Part shown: positions 1 through 8,362 of the stretch, in pieces | Position numbering within the stretch: the first letter of the stretch is position 1 | Layout: each line of letters opens with the position of its first letter | Assembly (NCBI GenBank): GCA_020638095.1 | Contig: JACKJF010000003.1 | Span: 186,001-250,000, forward strand | Reading direction: 5' to 3' | Length of the DNA: 64,000 nt | Origin: Hyphomicrobiaceae bacterium | GTDB taxonomy: Bacteria; Pseudomonadota; Alphaproteobacteria; Rhizobiales; Devosiaceae | Notes under the pieces: generated by a model | Seen by the model: the letters and a program-made list of their open reading frames with translations, nothing else | Told to the model about the DNA's origin: nothing | The model's database searches: none | Translations under genes and position numbers: made by a program

Positions 1-1087
1 CCCGCGCCTGTGCGGCAGCAACCATCGCCATCGCGACCGGATGCTTTGATGCCTGGTCGAGCGCCGCCGCCAGGCGCAGCACCTCGTCTTCTCCAAGTCC
101 GGCCGGGCTCGATATGCCGGCAATCTGTGGCCGGCCGTCGGTCAGCGTGCCGGTCTTGTCGAGAATGAGGGTGTGGATGCGCGCCAGTGCCTCGAGCGGA
201 CGCGCGCCCTTGATCAGAACCCCGAAATGAGCCGCTCGCGACAAGCCGGCGACCAGCGCAACAGGAACGGCGAGAATGAGCGGACAGGGCGTCGCGACCA
301 CCAGAACTGCGACCGCCCGGATTGGATCACCGCTGAGGAACCACGCCCCGCCCGAAAGGAGGAGCGTCACGGCAAGAAATCCGATCGACCAGCGGTCGGC
401 CAGCCGCGCCATCGGCGCCTTCGACTTCTGCGCCGCTTCGACAAGGCGCACAATGCCGGCATAGGTGCTTTCGGCTGCCCGGCGGGTGGCCCGCAGATCA
501 AAGGCCGCGCCCGCATTGGTCGATCCGCTCATGACGTCTGCGCCGGAACCGACGCGCACCGGTAGGGATTCGCCTGTCAGGGTCGATGTGTCGAGCATGG
601 CCTGCACCGAGGCAAGAGTGCCATCGACCGGCGCCACCTCACCCTGCCGCACCAGCAGAAGATCACCCGGCGCGATCTGGTCGAGCGGCACGTCCTCAAG
701 CGTTCCGTCGCGGTGCCGGGTTGCGCTTCGCGGCACGCGCGACAGGAGATCGTGCATTTCACGGCGCGCGCGGCCCTCGGCAAAGCTCTCCAGAAACGTG
801 CCGCCCGTATACATGAGCGCGACCACCGCCGCGGCAAGCTCCTGTCCGAAGACGATAGCCGCGCCCATGGAGAGGGCTGCGACGATGTCGAGCCCAACCT
901 CCCCGCTCCAGAGCCCGCGAACGATTTCGACAATGAGCGCCAAGAGCACTGGCACAACCCCCGCCGCCCAGACCATCGCCGCAAGGTCCGCATGTCCCAT
1001 GACGTTGAGAACCAGTCCGGCGGCGAGACCCGCAAGCGCAATGCTCACCAGCCAGATCTTGATGCGGTCTCCGCTCAGCGCCTGCAT
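1..1087 (-). CDS. Heavy-metal translocating P-type ATPase (P1B-like), 3' part outside window
   Basis: Reading the complement from an ATG at 1087, preceded by a good GGAGG site, gives 362 open residues that run off the left window edge. Motifs are in the expected order: PGD (140-142) and TGES (171-174) of the actuator domain, the intramembrane TPCPL (266-270), and the phosphorylation motif DKTGT (310-314). Several hydrophobic segments precede these. The first ~20 residues are already hydrophobic, so the N-terminal HMA metal-binding domain common in this family is absent. The TPCPL form, rather than CPC or SPC, occurs in a soft-metal subgroup, but the ion cannot be decided from this. It is expected to export a transition or heavy-metal cation across the inner membrane. 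The ATP-binding hinge and C-terminal helices lie outside the window. Confidence 0.9.
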   Translation of the reverse strand, partial: MQALSGDRIKIWLVSIALAGLAAGLVLNVMGHADLAAMVWAAGVVPVLLALIVEIVRGLWSGEVGLDIVAALSMGAAIVFGQELAAAVVALMYTGGTFLESFAEGRARREMHDLLSRVPRSATRHRDGTLEDVPLDQIAPGDLLLVRQGEVAPVDGTLASVQAMLDTSTLTGESLPVRVGSGADVMSGSTNAGAAFDLRATRRAAESTYAGIVRLVEAAQKSKAPMARLADRWSIGFLAVTLLLSGGAWFLSGDPIRAVAVLVVATPCPLILAVPVALVAGLSRAAHFGVLIKGARPLEALARIHTLILDKTGTLTDGRPQIAGISSPAGLGEDEVLRLAAALDQASKHPVAMAMVAAAQAR

Positions 1088-1222
1088 GATTTGCCTCCAA
1101 CGCCGCGCTTGGCGGCCGCCCCGAAATCCTATCGGATTCCGGGCAAGGCTTCATCATCCCGAACGAACTTTCCCAGCGCTCGACAATTGGCGCGTCAGAC
1201 GCACCGCTCGTTTGGAGATCCG

Positions 1223-2167
1223 TTAGACGATCAGGTCAGACGCATCGAGACCTGCGCGGTCGACGCCGTGGATCGTGACCGATACATCGCCCAGTGAAAA
1301 GCCTGCGATCCCGTCGCTCGCCGATCCGGATTCGAAAAAGTGCGAAAGGGCTTCAGCCGCATCGGCGAAGTGAAAGCGCCTGAGATCGATGCGGTCCACT
1401 CCGTCAGCGAAATCAGCCACGTTGTCATGCCCGGCATTGGGTGAGAACACGAAGACGTCCCGTCCGCTCCCGCCCTTCAAGAGATCGTCGCCGCGCCCGC
1501 CGAAAAGCCAGTCCCGGCCGCCACCACCACGAAGGTCATCGGCGCCCGATTGTCCAAAAAGCCGGTCGCCGCCACCCGCCCCGATCAGCACGTCGTTCCC
1601 GCCATGACCCTTGAAGACGTCGCGGCCCGACGCGCCGGCGAAGCGATTGTCGTGCGCCCAACTGGTGGTCCGGCCCAGCCCCAGGTCGTACCCGGCGAAG
1701 GTTTTGATATATTCAGTGATCTGAGTTCCGTAGGCGTCGCTTCCTCCGCCCACCCCGCCCGCTTCGATGAAATTCCGCAGACCGCCGACACCGAGCAGGT
1801 GCGCCGCAGCGACCATTCCGCTCTGCGTCATCCTGACCCCGTTGAGCACCTGGCCGTCATACTGGTCGAGGTCGAAATGAACGATGTAGGACCAGAGAAG
1901 CGTCACCCATTCGCCGAACGCCTGGTTCTGCGCTCCAACCGAATTGAGGAATTCTGCTTTGGAATCGACGCCGAACTTGCCGGTAAACCCGGCGGCAAAG
2001 ACGTTGTCATAGGGGTTGGAGTCGCGGTTCACGAGCCCCAGATCGACAAGCGCCGCCTCGCCGAACTGGAACGCGCCGAGATAGCCGTAGGAATTGACGG
2101 CATTATAGTTGCCCGAAGATTCCCGCTCGGCCAATGCCGCCCTGAAGTCGGTGAACCCTTTGCTCAA
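1223..2167 (-). CDS. RTX-type secreted protein with N-terminal muramidase-like domain
   Basis: This 314-residue protein has two parts. Residues ~1-160 begin with an ERESSGNY-like stretch followed by a YGYLGAFQFGEAAL segment, resembling the catalytic Glu region of lysozyme/lytic-transglycosylase domains. From about residue 175 there are five or more glycine/aspartate nonapeptides of the GGxGxDxLxG type, as in calcium-binding RTX repeats, then a hydrophobic C-terminus typical of type I secretion substrates. No Sec signal peptide is seen, which agrees with type I export. I infer a peptidoglycan-cleaving exoprotein. The start is TTG with only a weak purine-rich site upstream, so the N-terminus is uncertain. 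No type I ABC exporter is visible nearby. Calling the N-domain a muramidase is a motif judgement. Confidence 0.7.
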   Translation of the reverse strand: MSKGFTDFRAALAERESSGNYNAVNSYGYLGAFQFGEAALVDLGLVNRDSNPYDNVFAAGFTGKFGVDSKAEFLNSVGAQNQAFGEWVTLLWSYIVHFDLDQYDGQVLNGVRMTQSGMVAAAHLLGVGGLRNFIEAGGVGGGSDAYGTQITEYIKTFAGYDLGLGRTTSWAHDNRFAGASGRDVFKGHGGNDVLIGAGGGDRLFGQSGADDLRGGGGRDWLFGGRGDDLLKGGSGRDVFVFSPNAGHDNVADFADGVDRIDLRRFHFADAAEALSHFFESGSASDGIAGFSLGDVSVTIHGVDRAGLDASDLIV

Positions 2168-2542
2168 GTCCCATCCGATCGCGTTTTTTGGCTGGTTCGC
2201 AAGGGTCTGCCCGGGGCCGTTTCAAATCCGTCAATCACGCGGCCAAACTTGAATAAAATACCTTTCTTTCCGTGACTTGGGTCTCTCGGCCCAGGTTGGG
2301 ACTGCTCCCCACCATTTCGCGCTCGTGGCCATTGCGGCAATGATCCGCAGACGCGGGCAAGTCGACTAAAATTGAATACAATATTTCATTTGACTTGTAG
2401 TTTAGCATATTGTTAACATTCTATTAATTTCGGTCGGTGCAAGGCCGGAAAAGGGCGCGACGAGATCCGGTTTTTCCGTTCGACCATCGGGTTTTTGTAG
2501 GCCGCGAGCGTTTCGCGGTCCAGAGTATTTGTGTGCGTAGCG
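2168..2542. promoter_or_regulatory. AT-rich intergenic region between divergent secreted-protein genes
   Basis: No convincing gene is seen in this ~375-base gap. From about 2365 to 2445 the sequence becomes strongly AT-rich, unlike the surrounding high-GC DNA, with TTGACT near 2390 and runs of A/T down to 2440. It probably holds the promoter of the FecR-domain gene to the right and possibly of the RTX gene to the left. AT-rich islands upstream of surface-protein genes are common targets of MucR/Ros-type silencers in this order; binding here is only inferred. Confidence 0.4.
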
Positions 2543-4252
2543 ATGAGTATATCGAGTAAATTCAGTATATCCGCTATCGGTCGGGCGCTTCATACCCGGT
2601 TCGAACATATTGTCCAAATCATCGCGGTGTTGACACTGTCGATGTTATTGTCGGGTCCGGCTTTTGCCCTCGATCCGCTGGGCCAGGCCGTCGACGTCGA
2701 TCCCGCCGCGACCGCCAACCTCAACGGCGCCACAACCACGGTGCTCACGGGTGCCGACCTTTATGAAGGTCAGGTCATCACCACCGGTCCTTCCGGTCAG
2801 GTGCAGATCCTTTTCTCCGATAACACGCGCATGGTGGTCGGGCCCAATTCGAGCCTGGTTCTGGAAACCTACCTGCTCAGGAACGATGGCAGCGTGGGCT
2901 CATTCGCCGTCGAAGCCCTGGGCGGCACCTTCCGCTTCATCACCGGCGACAGCGACAAGCAGGCCTACCAGATCAACACGCCGACCGGCACGATCGGCGT
3001 GCGCGGCACGGCCTTCGACCTCTATGTCGACTGGTCAACCGGCGAAGGCTTTGTCTGGCTGCTTGAGGGCGCGGTAAAGATGTGCGCCAGCGTTGGCCAA
3101 TGCGTCGAGCTCATCGAGAAGTGCGGGCTGGGCACCATTCCGGTTCGCTCCGAGGCCTATGTGTTCGATCGCGACACGGTCGACGTCTATACCCTCAATT
3201 TCCCCTATGAGCGTTCGCAGGCAAGCCTGAAGTCTCACTGGCGCGTGCGTGGCTCGCTCATCTGCGGGCTGTCCCACCGGTCCGGCGGCGCGAACCCGCC
3301 CCAACCACATACCGTTTACACGCGTAACTCCACTTCGGATGATGACGGTGGCAACGGCGGTGGTGGCAACGGCGGTGGTGGCGGCGGCAATGGCGGCGGT
3401 GGCAACGGCGGTGGCGGAAATGGCGGTGGCGGCAACGGCGGTGGCGGTGGCGACGACGATTGCAGCCACGACGGCGATCACCATGACGGCGACCATCATG
3501 GCGATTGTGGCCACGACGAAGGGGACCATCACGACGGCGACCACCACGACGGCGATCACCATGACGGCGACCACCATGAAGATGGCGACCACCATGATGA
3601 CGGAGATCACCACGGCGATTGCGGACCCGGCGACGAGAGCCCGTCCTACCGGGGCGGTGGCTGCGGCGACCATGGCGAAGAAAACGATAATGACAATCAC
3701 CACGGCGATTGCGGTCCAGGTGACGAAGGCCCGTCCTATCGCGGCGGCGGTTGTGGCGACCATGGTGACCAAAACAGTGATGACAATCACAATGGCGGCT
3801 GCAACTTCGCCGATGCACGTCCGGCCTTCCGCACAGGTGGCTGCGGCGACAACCAGAACAATGAAGGGGGCTTCCATAACAACCATTCGGACGATGAGGA
3901 CAATTCCGGATCGAGCCACCATGGGGACGAAAACTCTCATGACAACCATCAGGACGATGGCAACAACAGCCACAACAATCATCATGACGACAACGAGTCT
4001 TCCGACGACGAGGGACCGGACGAGAACGCTTTCACCAACGATGAAACACCGCCTGTTCCGGTGATCGTTCCGCAGTCCGAAGACGAGGAACCGGGCAATG
4101 GCGGCCACTCCAATCATTCGTCAAACGGCAACTCGCACAACAGCCACAATGACGATGATGGCGAAGGTTCGGATAGCAACCACTCTGACGAGAGCGGCAA
4201 CAACAATCATAACCAGGGTAGCTCGCACGGCCCGGGTGGCAAGAACGGTTAG
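2543..4252 (+). CDS. FecR-domain secreted protein with Gly/His/Asp-rich repetitive tail
   Basis: The protein (569 residues from the ATG at 2543; an in-frame GTG lies 12 bases earlier) starts with a hydrophobic export signal ending near ...GPAFA. Residues ~45-170 form a FecR-type domain, recognisable by its TPTGTIGVRGTAFDL segment. After about residue 265 composition changes sharply: a GGNGGGGN run, a long HDGDHHDGDHH run, then near-duplicate segments carrying CGPGDExPSYRGGGCGDHG, and an Asn/His/Ser/Asp-rich end. Such a tail could chelate metal ions or be a flexible surface region. FecR domains also occur in envelope proteins unrelated to iron signalling, and no sigma factor or TonB receptor is adjacent. 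Function unknown; the repeats are coding, not intergenic. Confidence 0.75.
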   Translation: MSISSKFSISAIGRALHTRFEHIVQIIAVLTLSMLLSGPAFALDPLGQAVDVDPAATANLNGATTTVLTGADLYEGQVITTGPSGQVQILFSDNTRMVVGPNSSLVLETYLLRNDGSVGSFAVEALGGTFRFITGDSDKQAYQINTPTGTIGVRGTAFDLYVDWSTGEGFVWLLEGAVKMCASVGQCVELIEKCGLGTIPVRSEAYVFDRDTVDVYTLNFPYERSQASLKSHWRVRGSLICGLSHRSGGANPPQPHTVYTRNSTSDDDGGNGGGGNGGGGGGNGGGGNGGGGNGGGGNGGGGGDDDCSHDGDHHDGDHHGDCGHDEGDHHDGDHHDGDHHDGDHHEDGDHHDDGDHHGDCGPGDESPSYRGGGCGDHGEENDNDNHHGDCGPGDEGPSYRGGGCGDHGDQNSDDNHNGGCNFADARPAFRTGGCGDNQNNEGGFHNNHSDDEDNSGSSHHGDENSHDNHQDDGNNSHNNHHDDNESSDDEGPDENAFTNDETPPVPVIVPQSEDEEPGNGGHSNHSSNGNSHNSHNDDDGEGSDSNHSDESGNNNHNQGSSHGPGGKNG

Positions 4253-4275
4253 CCACCATTCGAACCCAATGTTGA

Positions 4276-4297
4276 AGCGCCGGCCCGGGCCGGCGCT
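4276..4297. terminator. Perfect 22-bp palindrome, likely terminator of the FecR-domain gene
   Basis: A perfect GC-rich palindrome beginning AGCGCCGGCC starts 24 bases after the stop codon at 4252 and is followed by a short T-rich stretch (TTTACATTT). It would fold as a strong hairpin in a transcript of either strand. Confidence 0.6.
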
Positions 4298-4443
4298 TTA
4301 CATTTGAACGGAAATTTCAACCTCCACACTTCAGGGCCGGTCGGCGGAGGTATCATCCGGTTCGCTTGTGGATTTGCCGCAAGCGCCGGACTAGAGGTGT
4401 CCCCTCGGACCATGGCCGGGCTTTCGCGGGTTCAAATTGGAGG

Positions 4444-5001
4444 ATGGGACGGACCGTGCAATCTCCGCAAACACTCAGCGAAGCCGAACGGCGTCTGGCC
4501 GCCGCCTGGGCCGCCGATTGCGCGGAGCGGGTCCTCGGCATATTTGAAAGCGACCGCCCGGGCGATGACCGCCCCCGCAACGCGATCGCCCGCGCACGGG
4601 CCTATGCGCGTTGCGAGTTGCAGACCGCCGAGGAAATCCGCCGGCGCTTTGCCGACAAAGGTGCAGCGCGCGAGGCAGCAACTCCCGCTGCGGCAGCCGC
4701 TGCCCGGGCCGCGGGTCAGGCTTCCGCCGTCTGCCATATGGGCGCGCATGCCCTTGGTGCCGCCGGCTACGCCACAAGGGCCGTTCAACTTGCAGAGCCG
4801 GACCGGCCGGAAGCCGCGACAACCGAAATGAAATGGCAGCTCGCGCATATGCCTGCGCCACTCCGGGACGTCCTCCGAACCCTGCCTCCCGTCGGCGAAA
4901 ACCGCTCCGGCCCGCTCGGCCCGGGCCTGCTGGCCAGAGGCGAACTCGGCAAAATCATCCGCTTGCTTCAGGCCAGAATCGCATGGCCCGATACGAATTG
5001 A
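4444..5001 (+). CDS. Imm-5-like putative immunity protein (orphan)
   Basis: A 185-residue alanine/arginine-rich helical protein. It follows a pattern I recognise from proteins annotated as putative immunity protein or Imm-5-like: AAAWAADCAERVL early, DDRPRNAIARARAYARCE, an RAAGQASAVCHMGAHALGAAGYA segment, then WQLAHMP and a C-terminal ENRSGPLGPGLL motif. GGAGG directly abuts the ATG at 4444, so the in-frame GTG at 4456 is a plausible alternative start. The frame stays open upstream to 4366, but that part does not look like this family. No polymorphic toxin gene is adjacent, so the cognate toxin, if any, is elsewhere or was lost. Function is by family resemblance only. Confidence 0.65.
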   Translation: MGRTVQSPQTLSEAERRLAAAWAADCAERVLGIFESDRPGDDRPRNAIARARAYARCELQTAEEIRRRFADKGAAREAATPAAAAAARAAGQASAVCHMGAHALGAAGYATRAVQLAEPDRPEAATTEMKWQLAHMPAPLRDVLRTLPPVGENRSGPLGPGLLARGELGKIIRLLQARIAWPDTN

Positions 5002-5060
5002 CCGGAAAGTCGCGGTGAGGCGTTCGGGACTCGTTTCAAACGCTGAGCCAGAAGAGTGAA

Positions 5061-5091
5061 AAGCGAGGCGGCCCATAGACCGCCCTCGCTT
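5061..5091. terminator. Hairpin between convergent genes, likely bidirectional terminator
   Basis: AAGCGAGGCGG pairs with CCGCCCTCGCTT (one bulged C) across an 8-base loop. It lies between the convergent immunity-like gene and the binding-protein gene, where a shared terminator is expected. No long T-run follows on the + strand. Confidence 0.45.
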
Positions 5092-5241
5092 CGTCCGGAG
5101 GCCGCCCGAACTGGCGCGGGCGCCGCCAAGCTTGGGACCGATGGAACCCGGATCATCGAGCGTTGCAGCCAGCGCGGAAAAGAGCCTGGTTGCTCCCGCG
5201 CTTTGACCCGGCGCAGAACCCAACGCCAAGCGACCAAACCC

Positions 5242-6342
5242 CTACTGTCCCGATTTCAGGCTGGTCCACAACCGGTTGCGCAGACGCTTCAGCTCTATCG
5301 AGGCCTTCTTCTCGCCGAAGAGCTTGGACATGACTTCGGCCGGCGGATAGATGCCAACGTTTTCGCGGTCCTCGGCTGGCACTTTGCCGGTCAGCAAGGC
5401 GGCGGCGTTCGGCGTAGCCGTGTGCACTTCAGCGATATTCTCCGCCGACACATCAGGATCGAGCATGAAGTTGATATAGGCGTAGGCATTGTCCTTGTGC
5501 TCGGCGTCCGCCGGGATGATGAAGTTGTCGATCCAGGCGAGTGTTCCCTCCTTGGGGATGGAGTAGCCCACCGTGACCCCATTGTCGGCCTCCGCTGCCC
5601 TGTCTCGGGCAATGAAGGCATCGCCACTCCAGCCAATCGCCAGACAAATGTCGCCGTTTGCGAGATCATCGACATAGAGCGAGCTGTTGAAATAGCGAAT
5701 GTAGGGGCGAATGCCATCAAGCAGCGCCCCGGCTTTCGCATAGTCGTCCGGAGATTCCGAATAGGGATCAAGGCCGAGATAGTTGAGCGCAATAGGCAGG
5801 ATCTCCTGCGGCGCATCCAGCAACACGACACCGCAGTCGGCAAACTTGCTGACCCACTCGGGGTCGAAAATGATCGAGAGACTGTCCGTGGGGGCATCCG
5901 GCGCCCGTTCGGCCACCATTTCCGCGTTGTAGGCAATCCCGGTCGTGCCCCAGGAATATGGAACCGAATATTGATTGCCGGGGTCGAACGCCTCGGACGC
6001 CGCCACGATGGCCGGATCCAGATTTTTGAGATTTGGAAGTTTCGCCGGATCGAGTTTTTCGGGGATTCCCGCATCGATCAGGTCGACCAGGGCGCCCCCG
6101 CTGACCACCGTTACGTCGTATCCGCTCGTGCCGGCGAGCAGCTTCGTAACCGCCATTTCGGCCGAATCGTAAACGTCGTAGTTGACCGAAACACCTGAAA
6201 TCCGCGTGAACTCGTCGTTGATGTCGGCGCCGATATAGTCAGACCAGTTGTAGATGTTCACGATATTGTCTTGTGCGAACGATGGACCGGATGCCATCGA
6301 AACCGCGATCAGGCTTGCGGCGAGCGCGTATTGATGTCTCAT
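5242..6342 (-). CDS. Polyamine-type ABC transporter periplasmic binding protein (PotF/SpuD-like)
   Basis: A 366-residue protein with a Sec signal peptide (cleavage after ...GPSFA, about residue 23). The mature start NIVNIYNWSDYIG is characteristic of PotD/PotF/SpuD-type periplasmic polyamine receptors; the length is normal. No permease or ATPase gene is adjacent, so it is either an orphan receptor using a transporter encoded elsewhere or a sensor-type binding protein. It is the last gene of an apparent operon transcribed from 8218: decarboxylase-like gene, VOC gene, this gene, with short gaps. Co-transcription with a fold-type III amino-acid decarboxylase fits polyamine or basic amino-acid metabolism. 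Substrate is inferred, not proved. Confidence 0.85.
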   Translation of the reverse strand: MRHQYALAASLIAVSMASGPSFAQDNIVNIYNWSDYIGADINDEFTRISGVSVNYDVYDSAEMAVTKLLAGTSGYDVTVVSGGALVDLIDAGIPEKLDPAKLPNLKNLDPAIVAASEAFDPGNQYSVPYSWGTTGIAYNAEMVAERAPDAPTDSLSIIFDPEWVSKFADCGVVLLDAPQEILPIALNYLGLDPYSESPDDYAKAGALLDGIRPYIRYFNSSLYVDDLANGDICLAIGWSGDAFIARDRAAEADNGVTVGYSIPKEGTLAWIDNFIIPADAEHKDNAYAYINFMLDPDVSAENIAEVHTATPNAAALLTGKVPAEDRENVGIYPPAEVMSKLFGEKKASIELKRLRNRLWTSLKSGQ

Positions 6343-6359
6343 TTCAGTTATCCTTCACT

Positions 6360-6845
6360 TTAACGGGGAAATGGCGGGGACATCCGACCCGAATGGTCAT
6401 CAGGAAGCTGGATTGCTTCCAGCGTCCGCCCATCGGGGTCGGAAAGGTAAAACACGCGAGCACTGGCCCAGATCGTGCCGTCGTCGCCCAAAAGAACCGG
6501 TGGCGAGCGAACGGGCACGTCATCCGCTACCAGACGTTCATGCAGCCGGTCGATATCCGTCACGATCAGGGCAAAATGGGTCAGCCCCGGATCGGCGGCC
6601 TGCTGAAGCGGCATCTGGCCGTCGGACAGAACATATTGGATGAGCTCGACGATGCCTCCGCCCGCAACAGCAAGGTCCGAGGTCAGCATTTGGACTCCGG
6701 TTGCACCGAGGATGCGATCAATGCTCTCGCCACTAAGTCTGTTTCGTCCAACCGGCACGCAGGAGAAATACCTGCAGTAGAAATCTTCGGACCTGTCCAG
6801 ATCCGAGACTGTCAACCCGACATGGTGAAGCCCCGGAGTTTTCAT
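6360..6845 (-). CDS. VOC-family (glyoxalase/bleomycin-resistance-fold) protein
   Basis: A 161-residue protein with the vicinal-oxygen-chelate pattern: HHVGLTVSDLDRSEDFY at the N-terminus, giving the first metal-ligand histidine, a second paired beta-alpha module containing LTHFALIVTDIDRLHERL, and a C-terminal VFYLSDPDGRTLEAIQLP segment that supplies a Glu ligand. These are metal-dependent isomerases, dioxygenases or lyases; the substrate cannot be read from sequence. The start overlaps the stop of the upstream decarboxylase-like gene by 4 bases, which indicates translational coupling, and the binding-protein gene follows after 17 bases. It may act on the product of the decarboxylase. Confidence 0.85.
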   Translation of the reverse strand: MKTPGLHHVGLTVSDLDRSEDFYCRYFSCVPVGRNRLSGESIDRILGATGVQMLTSDLAVAGGGIVELIQYVLSDGQMPLQQAADPGLTHFALIVTDIDRLHERLVADDVPVRSPPVLLGDDGTIWASARVFYLSDPDGRTLEAIQLPDDHSGRMSPPFPR

Positions 6846-8218
6846 GCCAGGCGGTCCGGAATCAGGTCACGCGCAAAGACATCGGCGATGGTTTCGGGGC
6901 GCTTGATCCATTCGGCCTTTTCGCCATCAACGAGTACCGTGCCGGGCCGGGGCAAGGCGTTGAAATTGGCCGACGCTGCGTCCTGATAGGCACCGGTGCC
7001 CAAAAAAACGACCAGATCACCTGCCGACACGGCCGGAGCCGGAATCTGTTCCGCGAGAATGTCGAATCCGCAGGATGTGCCGACGAGATCGGCCGGCGTG
7101 ACGTCGCCGTCGCCAGTAACGAATTCGGGCTTGAAATGAGCATGTTCGATCAGGAGATCGGGCAGAAACATTTCCGTCGTGTCGGTTTCGATCCAGCGTC
7201 GGTGAGCTGGATTGGTCTGTTCCTTCACATGCCGGATTCGCGTGAGATGCACGCCGGCATCTGCGAACAAGGAGCGTCCGGGTTCGATCTGAAGGGTGAT
7301 GCCGGCGGGTTCCACTCCGCCCGCGCGAAGGCCGTCGGAGAGCGACTTTCCAACGGATGCGGCAATTTCCTCAATCGCTGGCGCCGGGCTTCCAGTCGGG
7401 CTGGTCGGGTCTGATGGCGCGGGAAAGCCGCCGCCAATGTCGAGCTCCGTTGGCCGCCAGCCCTTGACGGCGCCGGCAACCTCGGCAAAGGCCTGAGCCA
7501 TGCTCGCGGCAGCCTTGCGCCAAACCGCAACACTGGCGCTGTGGCGACCGAGGTGAACCATCAAACCCAACAGATCAAGATTCGGATCAGCCAGCGCCTC
7601 GGCGGCAAGCCGTTTCGCCTCGCCGACCTCGATGCCTGGTTTGTAGGTGTTCGCGGCTTCGCTGATGGACCTGTCGACCAGAAGCTCCGATCGCTCGTCC
7701 AGCGCCTCATAGTCCGGGCGGAGACGCAGGCGAATGCGCGCGCGGCGCTCCGCCCGTTTGGCGATCGCGGCAGTCATATGGAGTTCATCGGCGCTGTCGA
7801 TGGTAATCCTGGCGCCAAGGTCGACCGCCGTGGCGATCAGTGCTTCGTCCTTGGCCGATCCGTTGACGGAGATCATGTCCGGCGCAACGCCGCCACGAAG
7901 CGCAGCCTGAAGTTCCGAGGCGCCGAATGTGTCGCAGCCGGCGCCTTCCGCGCTGAGGACGCGCCGCACCGCAAGGACATAATTGGCCTTGATGGACGGA
8001 AGGACCATCACAGGGCCGTGTGGCCACGACGCTGCAAAGGCACGCGAAATCCGGCGGAAGTTCTCGCGCAACGCCCGCTCGGAAATGACGTTGAGCGGCG
8101 TTCCAAATCTCCCTGCCAGGTCAGTGACTTCGCATTGTTCGATGAGAAACTGCTGATCCCTCCACCCGATCGAAGCGGAAACAGGCCTTTCCCGTTGCGT
8201 GATCTGTCCGGGTGGCAC
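6842..8218 (-). CDS. Fold-type III PLP-dependent decarboxylase (LysA/ornithine decarboxylase-like)
   Basis: A 458-residue protein with the alanine-racemase/LysA fold signatures: the PLP-binding lysine in LPSIKANYV (K77), MVHLGRHS, a glycine loop DIGGGFPAP, the phosphate-binding EPGRS, and GTSCGFDILAEQI, equivalent to the substrate-binding Cys/Asp motif. The reaction is expected to be alpha-decarboxylation of a diamino acid (meso-diaminopimelate, ornithine, lysine or a relative); sequence does not decide which. The GTG start at 8218 is supported by AAGGAG seven bases upstream. It heads a three-gene operon with a VOC protein and a polyamine-type binding protein, and is divergent from a TetR-family gene. 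It is unlikely to be the housekeeping lysA in this context. Confidence 0.8.
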   Translation of the reverse strand: MPPGQITQRERPVSASIGWRDQQFLIEQCEVTDLAGRFGTPLNVISERALRENFRRISRAFAASWPHGPVMVLPSIKANYVLAVRRVLSAEGAGCDTFGASELQAALRGGVAPDMISVNGSAKDEALIATAVDLGARITIDSADELHMTAAIAKRAERRARIRLRLRPDYEALDERSELLVDRSISEAANTYKPGIEVGEAKRLAAEALADPNLDLLGLMVHLGRHSASVAVWRKAAASMAQAFAEVAGAVKGWRPTELDIGGGFPAPSDPTSPTGSPAPAIEEIAASVGKSLSDGLRAGGVEPAGITLQIEPGRSLFADAGVHLTRIRHVKEQTNPAHRRWIETDTTEMFLPDLLIEHAHFKPEFVTGDGDVTPADLVGTSCGFDILAEQIPAPAVSAGDLVVFLGTGAYQDAASANFNALPRPGTVLVDGEKAEWIKRPETIADVFARDLIPDRLA

Positions 8219-8362
8219 CGGGGTCTCCTTGATGGACCATCATTGGATTTTATGACGCAGGTTAAATAATTAAGTCAACTATAAATCTTTACTTCCATAA
8301 AACACTTGAATGTCGTCGTGCTCCTGGGGCACATCAATTGCGCAAGCCACGGAGGAGAAGGC
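8219..8362. promoter_or_regulatory. Divergent promoter/operator region, TetR gene versus decarboxylase operon
   Basis: The gap between the divergent start codons is AT-rich near 8260-8305 (TTAAATAATTAAGTCAAC and following) against a GC-rich background. Bidirectional promoters and the operator for the neighbouring TetR-family protein are expected here. No clean inverted repeat stands out by eye, so the operator is not located. Confidence 0.4.

Noticed and set aside
3345..3640. CRISPR-like tandem repeats
   Set aside because: The repeats are in-frame coding repeats (GGN and HDGDHH) without uniform spacers; no cas genes nearby.
3035..4117. Hydrophobic 360-aa minus-strand ORF rich in Val/Ala/Ile
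   Set aside because: It is the complement of the Gly/His/Asp repeat tail of the FecR-domain gene, whose reverse complement necessarily reads as Val/Ala/Ile codons.
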